Of a DNA stretch of 64,000 bases, positions 56,218-63,802 are shown one piece after another. The notes under the pieces were generated by a model that was not told the origin of the DNA, ran no database searches, and worked only from the letters and a program-made list of their open reading frames with translations. Position 1 is the stretch's first letter. Each line of letters begins with the position of its first letter. Both the position numbers and the translations under genes were made by a program. The DNA comes from Pseudorhodoferax aquiterrae. GTDB taxonomy: Bacteria; Pseudomonadota; Gammaproteobacteria; Burkholderiales; Burkholderiaceae_C. Location of the stretch: positions 62,001 to 126,000 of the forward strand of contig NZ_BMYK01000004.1 of the NCBI RefSeq assembly GCF_014652235.1, in the 5' to 3' direction.

Positions 56218-58035
56218 TCAGACGTAGTCCTTGTACTTGTCCAGGAAGCGGACCGGCTTGCTCAGCGCATCGCGGCGGAACGGGTCGCCCAGTTCGCGCG
56301 TGCACATGATCTCGATGACGCAGGTCTTCTTCTCGTTCATCTGCAGATCGATCGCCTTTCTGAGCGCGGCGCCCACCTGGGCCAGATCGTCGACCACGAT
56401 GCCTTCTGCGCCCATGCTCTGCGCGATGCCCGCGAAGCTCGGGCTCTCCAGCTCGCCGGCGACGAAGCGGCGGTTGTAGAAGTCCACCTGGTTCTTCTTC
56501 TCCGCGCCCCATTGCCGGTTGTGGAACACCACGGCCGTGACCGGGATGCCGTGGCGCACGGCCGTCATGATCTCGGTCATGCTCATGGCCCAGGCGCCGT
56601 CGCCCGCGTAGGCGATGGCCGGGCGGTCCGGGCAGGCCAGCTTGGCGCCGATCATGGTGGGCAGCGAGTAGCCGCAGTTGCCGAAACTCATGGGCGCGAA
56701 GAAGCTGCGCGGCTCCTCGAAGCGCAGGTAGCTGTTGGACACCGCGTTGATGTTGCCGATGTCGGTGGACACCATCACGCGCGGCGGCATGGCCTTCTCC
56801 AGCTCGCGCAGCACCTGGCGCGGGCTCAGGTACTGGCCGCCGTTGAAGGTCTTCTCGCCCTTGGCCTCTTCGATCATGTCCTGGCTGAAGGCGTCGCGCT
56901 CCTGCGTCCACTCGGTCAACTCCTTCTCCCAGGCGGCCTTCTCGGCGGCGATCTTCTGGGCGCGCTCGCCCTTGGTGGCGTCGCAGGCCAGGGTCTGGCC
57001 GCCGATGCGCGCGAGCAGCGCCTTGGCCACGGCCTTGGCGTCGCCGTGGATGCCCACGTGGATCTTCTTGACCAGGCCCAGGTTGGTGTGGTCGGCCTCC
57101 ACCTGGATGATCTTGGCGTCCTTGGGCCAGTAGTCCATGCCGTGCTGGGGCAGGGTGCCGAAGGGCCCCATGCGCGAGCCCAGCGCGATGACCACGTCGG
57201 CCTGGCTGATCAGCTTCATGGCGGCCTTGCTGCCCTGGTAGCCCAGCGGGCCGGCCCACAGCGGGTGGCTGGCGGGGAAGCTGTCGTTGCGCAGGTAGCC
57301 GTTGCAGACGGGGGCGCCCAGGCGCTCGGCCAAGGCCTTGGTCTCCTCGACCGCATCGCCCAGCACCACGCCGCCGCCGGCCAGGATCACGGGGAACCTG
57401 GCCTTGGCCAGAAGCTCGGCCGCGGCCGCCATGCTCATCTCGCCGCCCGCACCGCGCTCCACGCGCATGGGCTTGGGGATCTCGCACTGGATCTCGCCGT
57501 AGAAGTAGTCGCGCGGGATGTTCAGCTGCGTGGGCGCCATCTCGCTCATCGCCCGGTCGAAGCAGCGCGCGGTGAACTCGGCCATGCGCTTGGGGTTGGT
57601 CACATGGCCCTGGTACTTGGTGAACTCCTGGAACATCGGCAACTGGTTGGCTTCCTGGAAGCCGCCCAGGCCCATGCCCATGGTGCCGGTTTCGGGCGTG
57701 ATCATGACGACCGGGCTGTGCGCCCAGTAGGCCGCGGCGATGGCCGTCACGCAGTTGCTGATGCCCGGGCCGTTCTGGCCGATCACCACGCCGTGCCGGC
57801 CGCTGGCGCGGGCGTAGCCGTCGGCCATGTGGGCCGCGCCCTGCTCGTGCACCACCGGGATCAGCGTGATGCCGGCCGGCGCGAAGATGTCCATCGCGTC
57901 CATGAAGGCCGAGCCCATGATGCCGAAGATGTGGCGCACGCCGTTGGCGACCATGGTTTCGACGAAGGCTTCGGAAGGCGTCATCTTCTGCACGCCGGCA
58001 ACGACGCTGCGGCCGTCGGTGGTGGTCTGGCTCAT
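56218..58035 (-). CDS. xsc: Sulfoacetaldehyde acetyltransferase
   Basis: A 605-residue thiamine-diphosphate enzyme that cleaves sulfoacetaldehyde with phosphate to acetyl phosphate and sulfite. Xsc features: VRHIFGIMGSAFMDAMDIFAPAGITLIPVVHEQGAAHMADGYARASG with the catalytic Glu, QNGPGISNCVTAIAAAYWAHSPVVMITPETGT, and the ThDP site YAGDGAWAMSMTEIMTAVRHGIPVTAVVFHNRQWGAEKKNQ. ATG 58035 has a GGAGA ribosome site; 18 codons upstream are discarded. Length matches known Xsc proteins (about 600). It is followed by pta and divergent from an IclR regulator, giving an inducible desulfonation unit that completes the tau locus 42 kb away. Confidence 0.93.
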   Translation of the reverse strand: MSQTTTDGRSVVAGVQKMTPSEAFVETMVANGVRHIFGIMGSAFMDAMDIFAPAGITLIPVVHEQGAAHMADGYARASGRHGVVIGQNGPGISNCVTAIAAAYWAHSPVVMITPETGTMGMGLGGFQEANQLPMFQEFTKYQGHVTNPKRMAEFTARCFDRAMSEMAPTQLNIPRDYFYGEIQCEIPKPMRVERGAGGEMSMAAAAELLAKARFPVILAGGGVVLGDAVEETKALAERLGAPVCNGYLRNDSFPASHPLWAGPLGYQGSKAAMKLISQADVVIALGSRMGPFGTLPQHGMDYWPKDAKIIQVEADHTNLGLVKKIHVGIHGDAKAVAKALLARIGGQTLACDATKGERAQKIAAEKAAWEKELTEWTQERDAFSQDMIEEAKGEKTFNGGQYLSPRQVLRELEKAMPPRVMVSTDIGNINAVSNSYLRFEEPRSFFAPMSFGNCGYSLPTMIGAKLACPDRPAIAYAGDGAWAMSMTEIMTAVRHGIPVTAVVFHNRQWGAEKKNQVDFYNRRFVAGELESPSFAGIAQSMGAEGIVVDDLAQVGAALRKAIDLQMNEKKTCVIEIMCTRELGDPFRRDALSKPVRFLDKYKDYV

Positions 58036-58109
58036 GGGAGTCTCCGGTAAAAGCGGGTGGGTCGAATCGCCCGCGGATTCTGAAAGCACCGCCGAAAAAC
58101 GTCAACAAA

Positions 58110-58124
58110 TTTCGAAAATCGAAA
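58110..58124. promoter_or_regulatory. Perfect dyad TTTCGA-AAA-TCGAAA between xsc and iclR
   Basis: A 15-base perfect inverted repeat sits in the 112-base AT-rich gap between divergent xsc (start 58035) and the IclR gene (start 58148). Its size and half-site resemble IclR-type operators. It is the likely control point for xsc-pta. Repeat observed, partner inferred. Confidence 0.55.
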
Positions 58125-58147
58125 CTTATTGGTCCGAATAACGGAAT

Positions 58148-58996
58148 ATGAGAACATCCAGCACCATGCACATCGTTCCCCCCTCCCTGCCCGCCGGCAG
58201 CGCGGCCGAGCTTGCCGGCGACACGCCCACGATGCGCTTGTTCGCGCTGCTGGAGGTGATCGCCGCACGCGACCAGTTGTTCACGCTGCAGTCCCTGGTC
58301 GACGAGACCGGGCTGCCCAAGCCCACGCTGCACCGCATGCTGCAGCAGCTCGAAGGCGCCGGCCTGCTGCAGCGCGAGGGCGATGGGCGCCACTACGGCA
58401 CCGGCGTGCGGCTGCGCCGCCTGGCCGAGAACCTGCTGCGCAACGACACCTTCCACGGCGCGCGCCATGCGGTGCTGCGCCGGCTCGTGGAGGAGGTGGG
58501 CGAGAGCTGCAACATCACGGCGCTGGCCGGCGACGAGGTGGTCTACCTCGACCGGGTGGAGACCGCGGCGCCGCTGCGCTTCTACCTGGCGCCCGGTTCG
58601 CGCGTGCCGGCGCACTGCTCGGCCAGCGGCAAGCTGCTGCTGGCGCAGATGAGCCCGGCGCAGCGCCAGCGCCTGCTGGGCCATGCGCCGCTGATGGCCT
58701 ACACGCCCAAGACCGTGACCGACCTGGCCCAGCTGGAAACCGCGCTCAAGGCCGTGCGCCGCGCCGGCCATGCGCTGGACGACGAGGAGTTCCTGCCCGG
58801 CCTGCTGTGCGTGGCCGTGCTGGTGCCCTCGGACAGCGGCCGCTCCAACCTGTGCGTGGCCGTGCAGGCCCCCGTGATGCGGCTGCCGCGCGACAAGGCC
58901 GAGAGCGTGCTGCCCGCGCTGCGGCGCGCGGCCCAGGCGCTGGCCGACATCGAGCACGCCGTGCCGCGCCAACATGCGGCCGAGACGCTGCCATGA
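58148..58996 (+). CDS. IclR-family regulator, divergent from xsc
   Basis: A 282-residue IclR protein. HTH: TMRLFALLEVIAARDQLFTLQSLVDETGLPKPTLHRMLQQLEGAGLL. Effector domain: VVYLDRVETAAPLRFYLAPGSRVPAHCSASGKLLLAQMSP and GLLCVAVLVPSDSGRSNLCVAVQAPVMRL. Starts at 58148 and 58166 are both possible; neither has a strong ribosome site. The next gene, a CobS-like ATPase, overlaps its stop by 4 bases (ATGA), an unusual coupling of a regulator with an AAA ATPase. It probably senses sulfoacetaldehyde or a related metabolite. Confidence 0.88.
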   Translation: MRTSSTMHIVPPSLPAGSAAELAGDTPTMRLFALLEVIAARDQLFTLQSLVDETGLPKPTLHRMLQQLEGAGLLQREGDGRHYGTGVRLRRLAENLLRNDTFHGARHAVLRRLVEEVGESCNITALAGDEVVYLDRVETAAPLRFYLAPGSRVPAHCSASGKLLLAQMSPAQRQRLLGHAPLMAYTPKTVTDLAQLETALKAVRRAGHALDDEEFLPGLLCVAVLVPSDSGRSNLCVAVQAPVMRLPRDKAESVLPALRRAAQALADIEHAVPRQHAAETLP

Positions 58997-59958
58997 CCGA
59001 CGAACCGGGCCTCGTCCCCGACACCCAGGTCAGCGTGCGCGAGGTCTTCGGCCTGGACAGCGCGCTGCGTGTGCCCGCCTTCCGCACGGCCGACGCCCAT
59101 GTGCCCGAGATCGACCCGGCCTACCGCTTCCAGCACGACGTGACGCTGGCGCTGCTGGCTGGCTTCGCGCACAACCGGCGCGTGCTGGTGCAAGGCCTGC
59201 ATGGCACGGGCAAATCCAGCCACATCGAGCAGGTGGCGGCGCGGCTGAACTGGCCCTGCCTGCGCGTGAACCTGGACGGGCACGTGGGCCGGCTCGACCT
59301 GATCGGCCGCGATGCCGTGGTGCTCAAGGATGGCCAGCAGGTCACCGAATTCCAGCCCGGCATCCTGCCCTGGGCCCTGCAGCGGCCCGTGGCCCTGGTG
59401 TTCGACGAGTACGACGCGGGCCGGCCCGACGTGATGTTCGTGATCCAGCGGGTGCTGGAGCAGGGCGGCCGGCTCACGTTGCTGGACCAGAACACCGTGC
59501 TCACGCCGCACCCGGCGTTCCGCCTGTTCGCCACCGCCAACACCGTGGGCCAGGGCAACCTCAACGGCCTGTACCACGGCGTGCAGCGGCTCAACCACGC
59601 GCAGATCGACCGCTGGAACATCGTCGCCGCGCTCGACTACCTGCACCCGGCCGAGGAAGAGGCCATCGTGCTGGCCCGCGTGCCGGCGCTGGGCGACGAG
59701 GCCGGCCGCCGCCTGGTGGCGCAGATGGTGGCGCTGGCCGGGCTCACGCGCAAAGGCTTCGCGGCGGGCGACGTGTCCACGCTGATGTCGCCGCGCACCG
59801 TGATCACCTGGGCCGAGAACCTGCAGATCTTCGGCGACGTGGCGCTGGCGTTCCGGCTCTCCTACGCCAACAAGTGCGACGAGGCCGAGCGCCCCGTCGT
59901 GGCCGAGTACTTCCAGCGCTGCCTGGACCGCGAGCTGGAACCGTCGGGCGCCCCATGA
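58993..59958 (+). CDS. CobS/MoxR-type AAA+ ATPase
   Basis: A 321-residue AAA+ protein. Walker A GLHGTGKS is at about residues 68-75, Walker B ALVFDEYD at about 134-141, and sensor 1 RLFATANTVGQGN follows. The N-terminal VSVREVFGLDSALRVPAF resembles CobS, the ATPase subunit of cobaltochelatase. CobS with CobT helps insert metal into a target with a third subunit, CobN, which is absent here. Start ATG 58993 overlaps the iclR stop, and its own end overlaps the VWA gene. It may remodel or metallate an enzyme of the surrounding catabolic genes. Confidence 0.85.
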   Translation: MTDEPGLVPDTQVSVREVFGLDSALRVPAFRTADAHVPEIDPAYRFQHDVTLALLAGFAHNRRVLVQGLHGTGKSSHIEQVAARLNWPCLRVNLDGHVGRLDLIGRDAVVLKDGQQVTEFQPGILPWALQRPVALVFDEYDAGRPDVMFVIQRVLEQGGRLTLLDQNTVLTPHPAFRLFATANTVGQGNLNGLYHGVQRLNHAQIDRWNIVAALDYLHPAEEEAIVLARVPALGDEAGRRLVAQMVALAGLTRKGFAAGDVSTLMSPRTVITWAENLQIFGDVALAFRLSYANKCDEAERPVVAEYFQRCLDRELEPSGAP

Positions 59959-61739
59959 CCCCGCGGCACTGGCCCGCGCCACCGCGCGCCGACGCCGCCG
60001 GCGTGCCGCCGACGCCGCCGCAGCTCGCGCGCTGGCACGAACAGGTGGAGGAACTCAGCGCCGGCGCCATCCGCGCGCTGAGCGGCGAGGCCGACCTGCA
60101 CTACCGCGGCCGGCGCCTGCACCGCGGCCGCCAACCGCTGCCGCTGTTCGGGCCGCACCTGGCGCCGGCGCTGGAGCAGGGTGACGACGCCGGCTCCTTC
60201 CGCGGCGCGGCCGACGGCATCGCGCTGCGGCTGGCCCACAGCGATGCGGCCCTGCACCGGCGCCTCTGCCCGCAGCCACCGGTGGAGCGGCTGCTGTTCG
60301 AGCTGCTGGAGCAGCTGCGCTGCGAGTCGCTCGCCGATCCCGCCATGCCCGGCGTGGCGCGCAACCTGCGCCACCGCTTCGACGCCTGGTCGCGCGCCTA
60401 CCACCATGCGCGGCTCAACGAGACCACGCGCGGCATGCTGCTCTACACCGTGGCCCAGATCGGCCGCTCGCGCGTGACGGGCGAGCCGGTCATGGAGGAG
60501 ACGGAAGACCTCATCGAAGGCACGCGCGCCGAACTCGTGCCGCAGCTGGGCACCGACCTGGCCGGCCTGCGCCGCCAGCGCCGCGACCAGGCCGCCTACG
60601 CGCAGCATGCGCTGGCCATCGCGCGCGCCGTGGCCGCCATGCTGGCGCACGGTGCCGAGGCGGCCGAGCAGCAGGCTGCCGAGCGCGAAGGCGATGACGA
60701 AGACAACGCCGCCGGCTTCCGCGTGCTGATGGACTTCGACCCGCCGGCCGGCGAGGCCGGCCGCCTGGCCCAGGCCGGCGATGCCCGCGTGCTCGAAGGC
60801 GGATCCGAGGCCTACCGGGTCTTCACGCGCGCCTACGACCGCGAGGTGGCCGCCGCCGCCCTGGTGCGCCCCGACGCACTGCGCGAACTGCGCGAGCGGC
60901 TGGACGCGCGCATCGCGCGCCAGGGCGTGCAGCTGCCCTGGCTGGTGCGCGCGCTGCAAGCCCTGCTGGCGCGCCCGCGCGAGGACGGCTGGCACGATGG
61001 TCAGGAGGAAGGCCTGCTCGACGGCCGCCGCCTGGCCCGGCTGGTGGCGCAGCCGACCGAGCGCCGGCTGTTCCGCGCCGCGCGCGACCAGCCGCTCGCA
61101 GACTGCGCCGTCACGCTGCTGCTCGATTGTTCGGCCTCGATGAAGGAGCATGCCGAGTGGACGGCCATGCTGGCCGACGTGCTGGCCCGTGCGCTGGAGC
61201 GCATCGGCGCGCGCTGCGAGGTGCTGGGCTTCACCACGGGCGCCTGGAACGGCGGCCGTGCCCAGCGCGACTGGCAGCGCGCCGGCCGGCCCGCGCGGCC
61301 GGGCCGGCTCAACGAGCTGTGCCACATTGTGTTCAAGGACGCGGCCACACCCTGGCGCCGTGCGCGGCCCGGCCTCGCCGCGCTGCTCAAGCCTGACCTG
61401 TTCCGCGAAGGCGTGGACGGCGAGGCCCTGCAGTGGGCCGCCGGCCGGCTTGCCGCGCTGGACTCCGACCGGCGCATCCTGCTGGTCTTCTCCGACGGCT
61501 GCCCCATGGACGGCGCCACGCGCCTGGCCAACGGCGCCCACTGTCTGGACCGCCACCTGCAGCAGGTGGCGCAGCGCATCGAGCAGCAGGGGCGGATCGC
61601 GCTCTACGGCGTGGGGGTCGGGCTGGACCTGAGCCCCTATTACGCGGCCAGCCATGTGCTGGACCTGGCCCACGCTGGCGCGGGCAACGCGGTGTTCCGC
61701 GAAGTGGTGGGGGTGCTGGGCGGGCGGGGGCGGCGCTGA
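59955..61739 (+). CDS. CobT-like VWA-domain protein
   Basis: A 594-residue partner of the AAA+ ATPase. The N-terminal half is a helical cobaltochelatase-CobT-like region (VEELSAGAIRALSGEADL, RCESLADPAMPGVARNLRHRFDAW) with an acidic spacer AEREGDDEDN near residue 240. The C-terminal VWA domain has an intact metal-ion adhesion site starting at residue 391 (LLLDCSASMKEHAEW) and LLVFSDGCPMDGATRL. It is translationally coupled to the ATPase (ATGA). Such pairs act as metal chelatase or maturation machines. Confidence 0.85.
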   Translation: MTPRHWPAPPRADAAGVPPTPPQLARWHEQVEELSAGAIRALSGEADLHYRGRRLHRGRQPLPLFGPHLAPALEQGDDAGSFRGAADGIALRLAHSDAALHRRLCPQPPVERLLFELLEQLRCESLADPAMPGVARNLRHRFDAWSRAYHHARLNETTRGMLLYTVAQIGRSRVTGEPVMEETEDLIEGTRAELVPQLGTDLAGLRRQRRDQAAYAQHALAIARAVAAMLAHGAEAAEQQAAEREGDDEDNAAGFRVLMDFDPPAGEAGRLAQAGDARVLEGGSEAYRVFTRAYDREVAAAALVRPDALRELRERLDARIARQGVQLPWLVRALQALLARPREDGWHDGQEEGLLDGRRLARLVAQPTERRLFRAARDQPLADCAVTLLLDCSASMKEHAEWTAMLADVLARALERIGARCEVLGFTTGAWNGGRAQRDWQRAGRPARPGRLNELCHIVFKDAATPWRRARPGLAALLKPDLFREGVDGEALQWAAGRLAALDSDRRILLVFSDGCPMDGATRLANGAHCLDRHLQQVAQRIEQQGRIALYGVGVGLDLSPYYAASHVLDLAHAGAGNAVFREVVGVLGGRGRR

Positions 61740-61750
61740 CGGGCCTGCGG

Positions 61751-62155
61751 TCAAGCTCGCCAGAGCCTGAACGGCACATGGCGAGCGGCGTGGACGAAAT
61801 CCAGGTCGGTCGAAAGCAGGGTCAGTTCGTGCCGGCCGCAGAGTTGGATCAACAGCGCATCGATGGTTCCGATCTGCACGCCCGCCCTGCGGCAGGTGTT
61901 TCGCACCTCGGCGGCGGCAATGTGGTCCTGCCGGTCCGGCGCGATGATGGGCAAGGCCTGGAAGCGTTCGATCAGGGCCGCAGCGGCGCGCGGGCCGTGG
62001 AAGCCCTGCAACAGCTCCTGCAGCACCAGGCCTGTCGTCACGACCGTGTCTGCCCCGGCGAGCGCCTCGCGCAGCAGCTGAACTTCCGGCGCCGTCGCGG
62101 TTCCGTCGCGCCGCAGCGCAAGCGACCACACGCTAGTGTCGACCAGCAGGCTCAC
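61751..62155 (-). CDS. vapC: VapC-type PIN-domain toxin (ribonuclease)
   Basis: A 134-residue PIN nuclease. The acidic metal residues are Asp6 (LLVDTSVWSLALRRD), Glu in TGLVLQELLQGF, Asp in IGTIDALLIQLCGRH, and Asp in LLSTDLDFVHAARH. It cleaves RNA when freed from its antitoxin. The start is GTG 62155; no in-frame ATG fits the family start. The upstream vapB stop is 119 bases away, occupied by a tandem repeat. GTGA here overlaps the stop of a 41-codon frame inside that repeat, so translation may still be coupled to vapB. Confidence 0.87.
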   Translation of the reverse strand: MSLLVDTSVWSLALRRDGTATAPEVQLLREALAGADTVVTTGLVLQELLQGFHGPRAAAALIERFQALPIIAPDRQDHIAAAEVRNTCRRAGVQIGTIDALLIQLCGRHELTLLSTDLDFVHAARHVPFRLWRA

Positions 62156-62277
62156 GGAGTACCTTCGCGCTGCGCGCTGCGGTGCTGAGCACCTCGGAGC
62201 GGCCCGGCGGTGCTCACTGGAGTACCTTCGGCTTCGCCTGCGGTGCGAGCGCCTTCGGGCGGCCGGGCGGCGCTCAT
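62152..62277 (-). CDS. 41-codon frame inside the vapBC spacer repeat
   Basis: The frame starts at ATG 62277, overlapping the vapB stop as ATGA, and ends at TGA 62152-62154, overlapping the vapC GTG as GTGA. Its product begins MSAARPPEGARTAGEAEGTP and continues VSTAGPLRGAQHRSAQREGTP. Nothing suggests a folded protein. Its value may be to carry ribosomes from vapB to vapC across the insert. Whether it is translated is unknown. Confidence 0.35.
   Translation of the reverse strand: MSAARPPEGARTAGEAEGTPVSTAGPLRGAQHRSAQREGTP
62155..62276. repeat. Two-unit tandem repeat inserted between vapB and vapC
   Basis: Two related units, 62155-62216 (62 bases) and 62217-62276 (60 bases), each begin with GGAGTACCTTCG after one or two bases and end in GGCGGTGCTCA or GGGCGGCGCTCA. 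The word GCTCA marks the boundaries (62150-62154, 62212-62216, 62272-62276). Removing both units would join vapB and vapC in a simple ATGA overlap, with vapC starting ATG-AGC. The element therefore looks like an insertion, perhaps a short interspersed repeat of this group of bacteria. Confidence 0.7.
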
Positions 62278-62474
62278 GCGCGGCTGCGTTCCGCCTTGTG
62301 GTCGTAGCTGGCATCCCAGTCGAGCTTGCCGAACAGCTCCGCCAGCTTGTGCTGTTCACGGCGTGCCACGAATTCCTTCAAGGCCAGTGTGACGGCGGCC
62401 TTCTTGGTCGGCTCTCCACTGAGTTCCAGAACCTGGTCCAGCAGCCGGGGATCGAGTGCAAGGTTGGTTGCCAT
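62274..62474 (-). CDS. vapB: VapB-type antitoxin
   Basis: A 66-residue antitoxin. MATNLALDPRLLDQVLELSGEPTKKAAVTLALKEFVARREQHKLAELFG is the ribbon-helix-helix-like VapB pattern; the C-terminal tail LDWDASYDHKAERSRA would bind the toxin. The start at 62474 is preceded by AAGGAGG-type sequence. It normally overlaps vapC but here is separated by the repeat. It would repress its own operon. Confidence 0.85.
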   Translation of the reverse strand: MATNLALDPRLLDQVLELSGEPTKKAAVTLALKEFVARREQHKLAELFGKLDWDASYDHKAERSRA

Positions 62475-62561
62475 GTGTGCCTCCTTGTGTGGAAGTCTAC
62501 ACACGCCGTTCCGACGTTGCGAGGGGCAGGGGCATCGGCGTTGCAGGACGCCTGTGCGAGC

Positions 62562-63104
62562 ATGCAGGCCATGCCCGATCTGCGCCAGCTGTCCCGCCAG
62601 TTCCCCCATGCCGGCCGCGTGCAGGCCATCGTGCTGCGGCCCGCGCGCGACGCGCCGGCGCTGTCGGTGCAGCGTGCGCTGGCGCTGCCGGAGCGCGGCC
62701 TGCAGGGCGACCGCAGCGCCGCGCGGCCTTCCGCGCGCCCGGGTGGCGGCAAGCGGCAGGTCACGCTGCTGCAGGCCGAGCACCTGCCGCTGCTCGCGGC
62801 ATGGACCCGGTTGCCGCACATCGCGCCCACGCTGCTGCGCCGCAACCTCGTGGTCGAAGGGCTGAACCTCGTCGCGGCACGCACGCTGTTCGCCGACCAG
62901 GCGCTGGAACTGCACATCGGCGCAGCTGTGGTGCTGCAGCTGACCGGCCCCTGCGATCCCTGCTCGAAGATGGAGGCTGCGCTGGGGCCGGGCGGCTACA
63001 ACGCACTGCGCGGCCATGGCGGCATGACGGCACGCGTGCTGCAGGGCGGGGAGATCGCGGTGGGGGATGCGGTGCGGGTGGTGGCCGTGCCGGCCGGCAC
63101 CTGA
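62562..63104 (+). CDS. MOSC-domain protein
   Basis: About 180 residues of the MOSC fold found in molybdenum cofactor sulfurases and YiiM-like enzymes: GRVQAIVLRPARDAPALSVQRALALPERGLQGDRS, KRQVTLLQAEHLPLLAAWTR, LLRRNLVVEGLNLVAARTLF and the cysteine motif LTGPCDPCSKMEAALGPGGYNALRGHGGMTARVL. Such proteins carry sulfur or use Mo-cofactor. ATG 62562 or 62571 may be the start. It is a single gene divergent from vapB. Confidence 0.85.
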   Translation: MQAMPDLRQLSRQFPHAGRVQAIVLRPARDAPALSVQRALALPERGLQGDRSAARPSARPGGGKRQVTLLQAEHLPLLAAWTRLPHIAPTLLRRNLVVEGLNLVAARTLFADQALELHIGAAVVLQLTGPCDPCSKMEAALGPGGYNALRGHGGMTARVLQGGEIAVGDAVRVVAVPAGT

Positions 63105-63134
63105 CCGGCCACTTCGTCGGCGCGCAGGGCCGCC

Positions 63135-63698
63135 TCAGCCCTCTGCCGACTCCTGCAGCGCGCGGATCTCGGCCTCGCTCCAGCGCGGCGTGATGTGCTG
63201 CGGGCAGTTCCAGTCGAAGGCCTGCAGCCGCAGCCGCACGATGCGCTCGGGCCGGCCGCGGTAGCCCGGCACCGCGACCCGGGCGGTCAGCGCCGGGTCG
63301 GCGTCGAGCGCGAGCGTCTCGGCGTGGGCGTAGACCTTGAGCCGCGCGCGGCGCCGGTAGTCCATCAGGAACAGGCAGACCTTGTCGCTGGCCTGCAGGT
63401 TGCCGGTGCTGATGTACTGCCGGTTGCCGCGGAAGTCGGCAAAGGCCAGCGTGCGCTCGTCCAGCAGCTTCAGGAAGCCGCGCGGCCCGCCGCGGTGCTG
63501 CATGTAGGGCCAGCCCGTCTCCGACACCGTGGCCATGTAGAAGCTGTCGCGCTCGGCGATGAAGGCGGCCTCGGCTTCGGTGAAGCGGTCGAAGCTGCGG
63601 TCGTCCCGCACGTCGGTCCACAGGTGGTCGGCGCCCATCGCCGCCTGCGCGGCGCGCACGCTGGGGGTGATGGCGATGTCGAGGAATCCGTAGGACAT
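63135..63698 (-). CDS. Pyridoxamine 5'-phosphate oxidase-fold flavin protein
   Basis: A 187-residue split-barrel flavin-binding protein: DRFTEAEAAFIAERDSFYMATVSETGWPYMQHRGGPRGFLKLLDERTLAFADFRGNRQYISTGNLQASDKVCLFLMDYRRRARLKVYAHAE. This is the common general-stress/PNPOx-like form, not true PdxH. It probably reduces or binds a flavin substrate; the precise reaction is unknown. GGAGA precedes its ATG at 63698. It is divergent from a LysR gene, its likely regulator. Confidence 0.87.
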   Translation of the reverse strand: MSYGFLDIAITPSVRAAQAAMGADHLWTDVRDDRSFDRFTEAEAAFIAERDSFYMATVSETGWPYMQHRGGPRGFLKLLDERTLAFADFRGNRQYISTGNLQASDKVCLFLMDYRRRARLKVYAHAETLALDADPALTARVAVPGYRGRPERIVRLRLQAFDWNCPQHITPRWSEAEIRALQESAEG

Positions 63699-63802
63699 GG
63701 TGTTCTCCTGGTGGAGTTGCCATGGTGCACCTTTCCATCTGATTTGATAATCCGGTTCTGGGAAGAATCAGTCTCCCGAAATCTGGAAGGATGCGCCGGC
63801 CC

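Noticed and set aside
62155-62276. CRISPR-like repeat array
   Set aside because: Only two adjacent units with no spacers; it is a tandem repeat.
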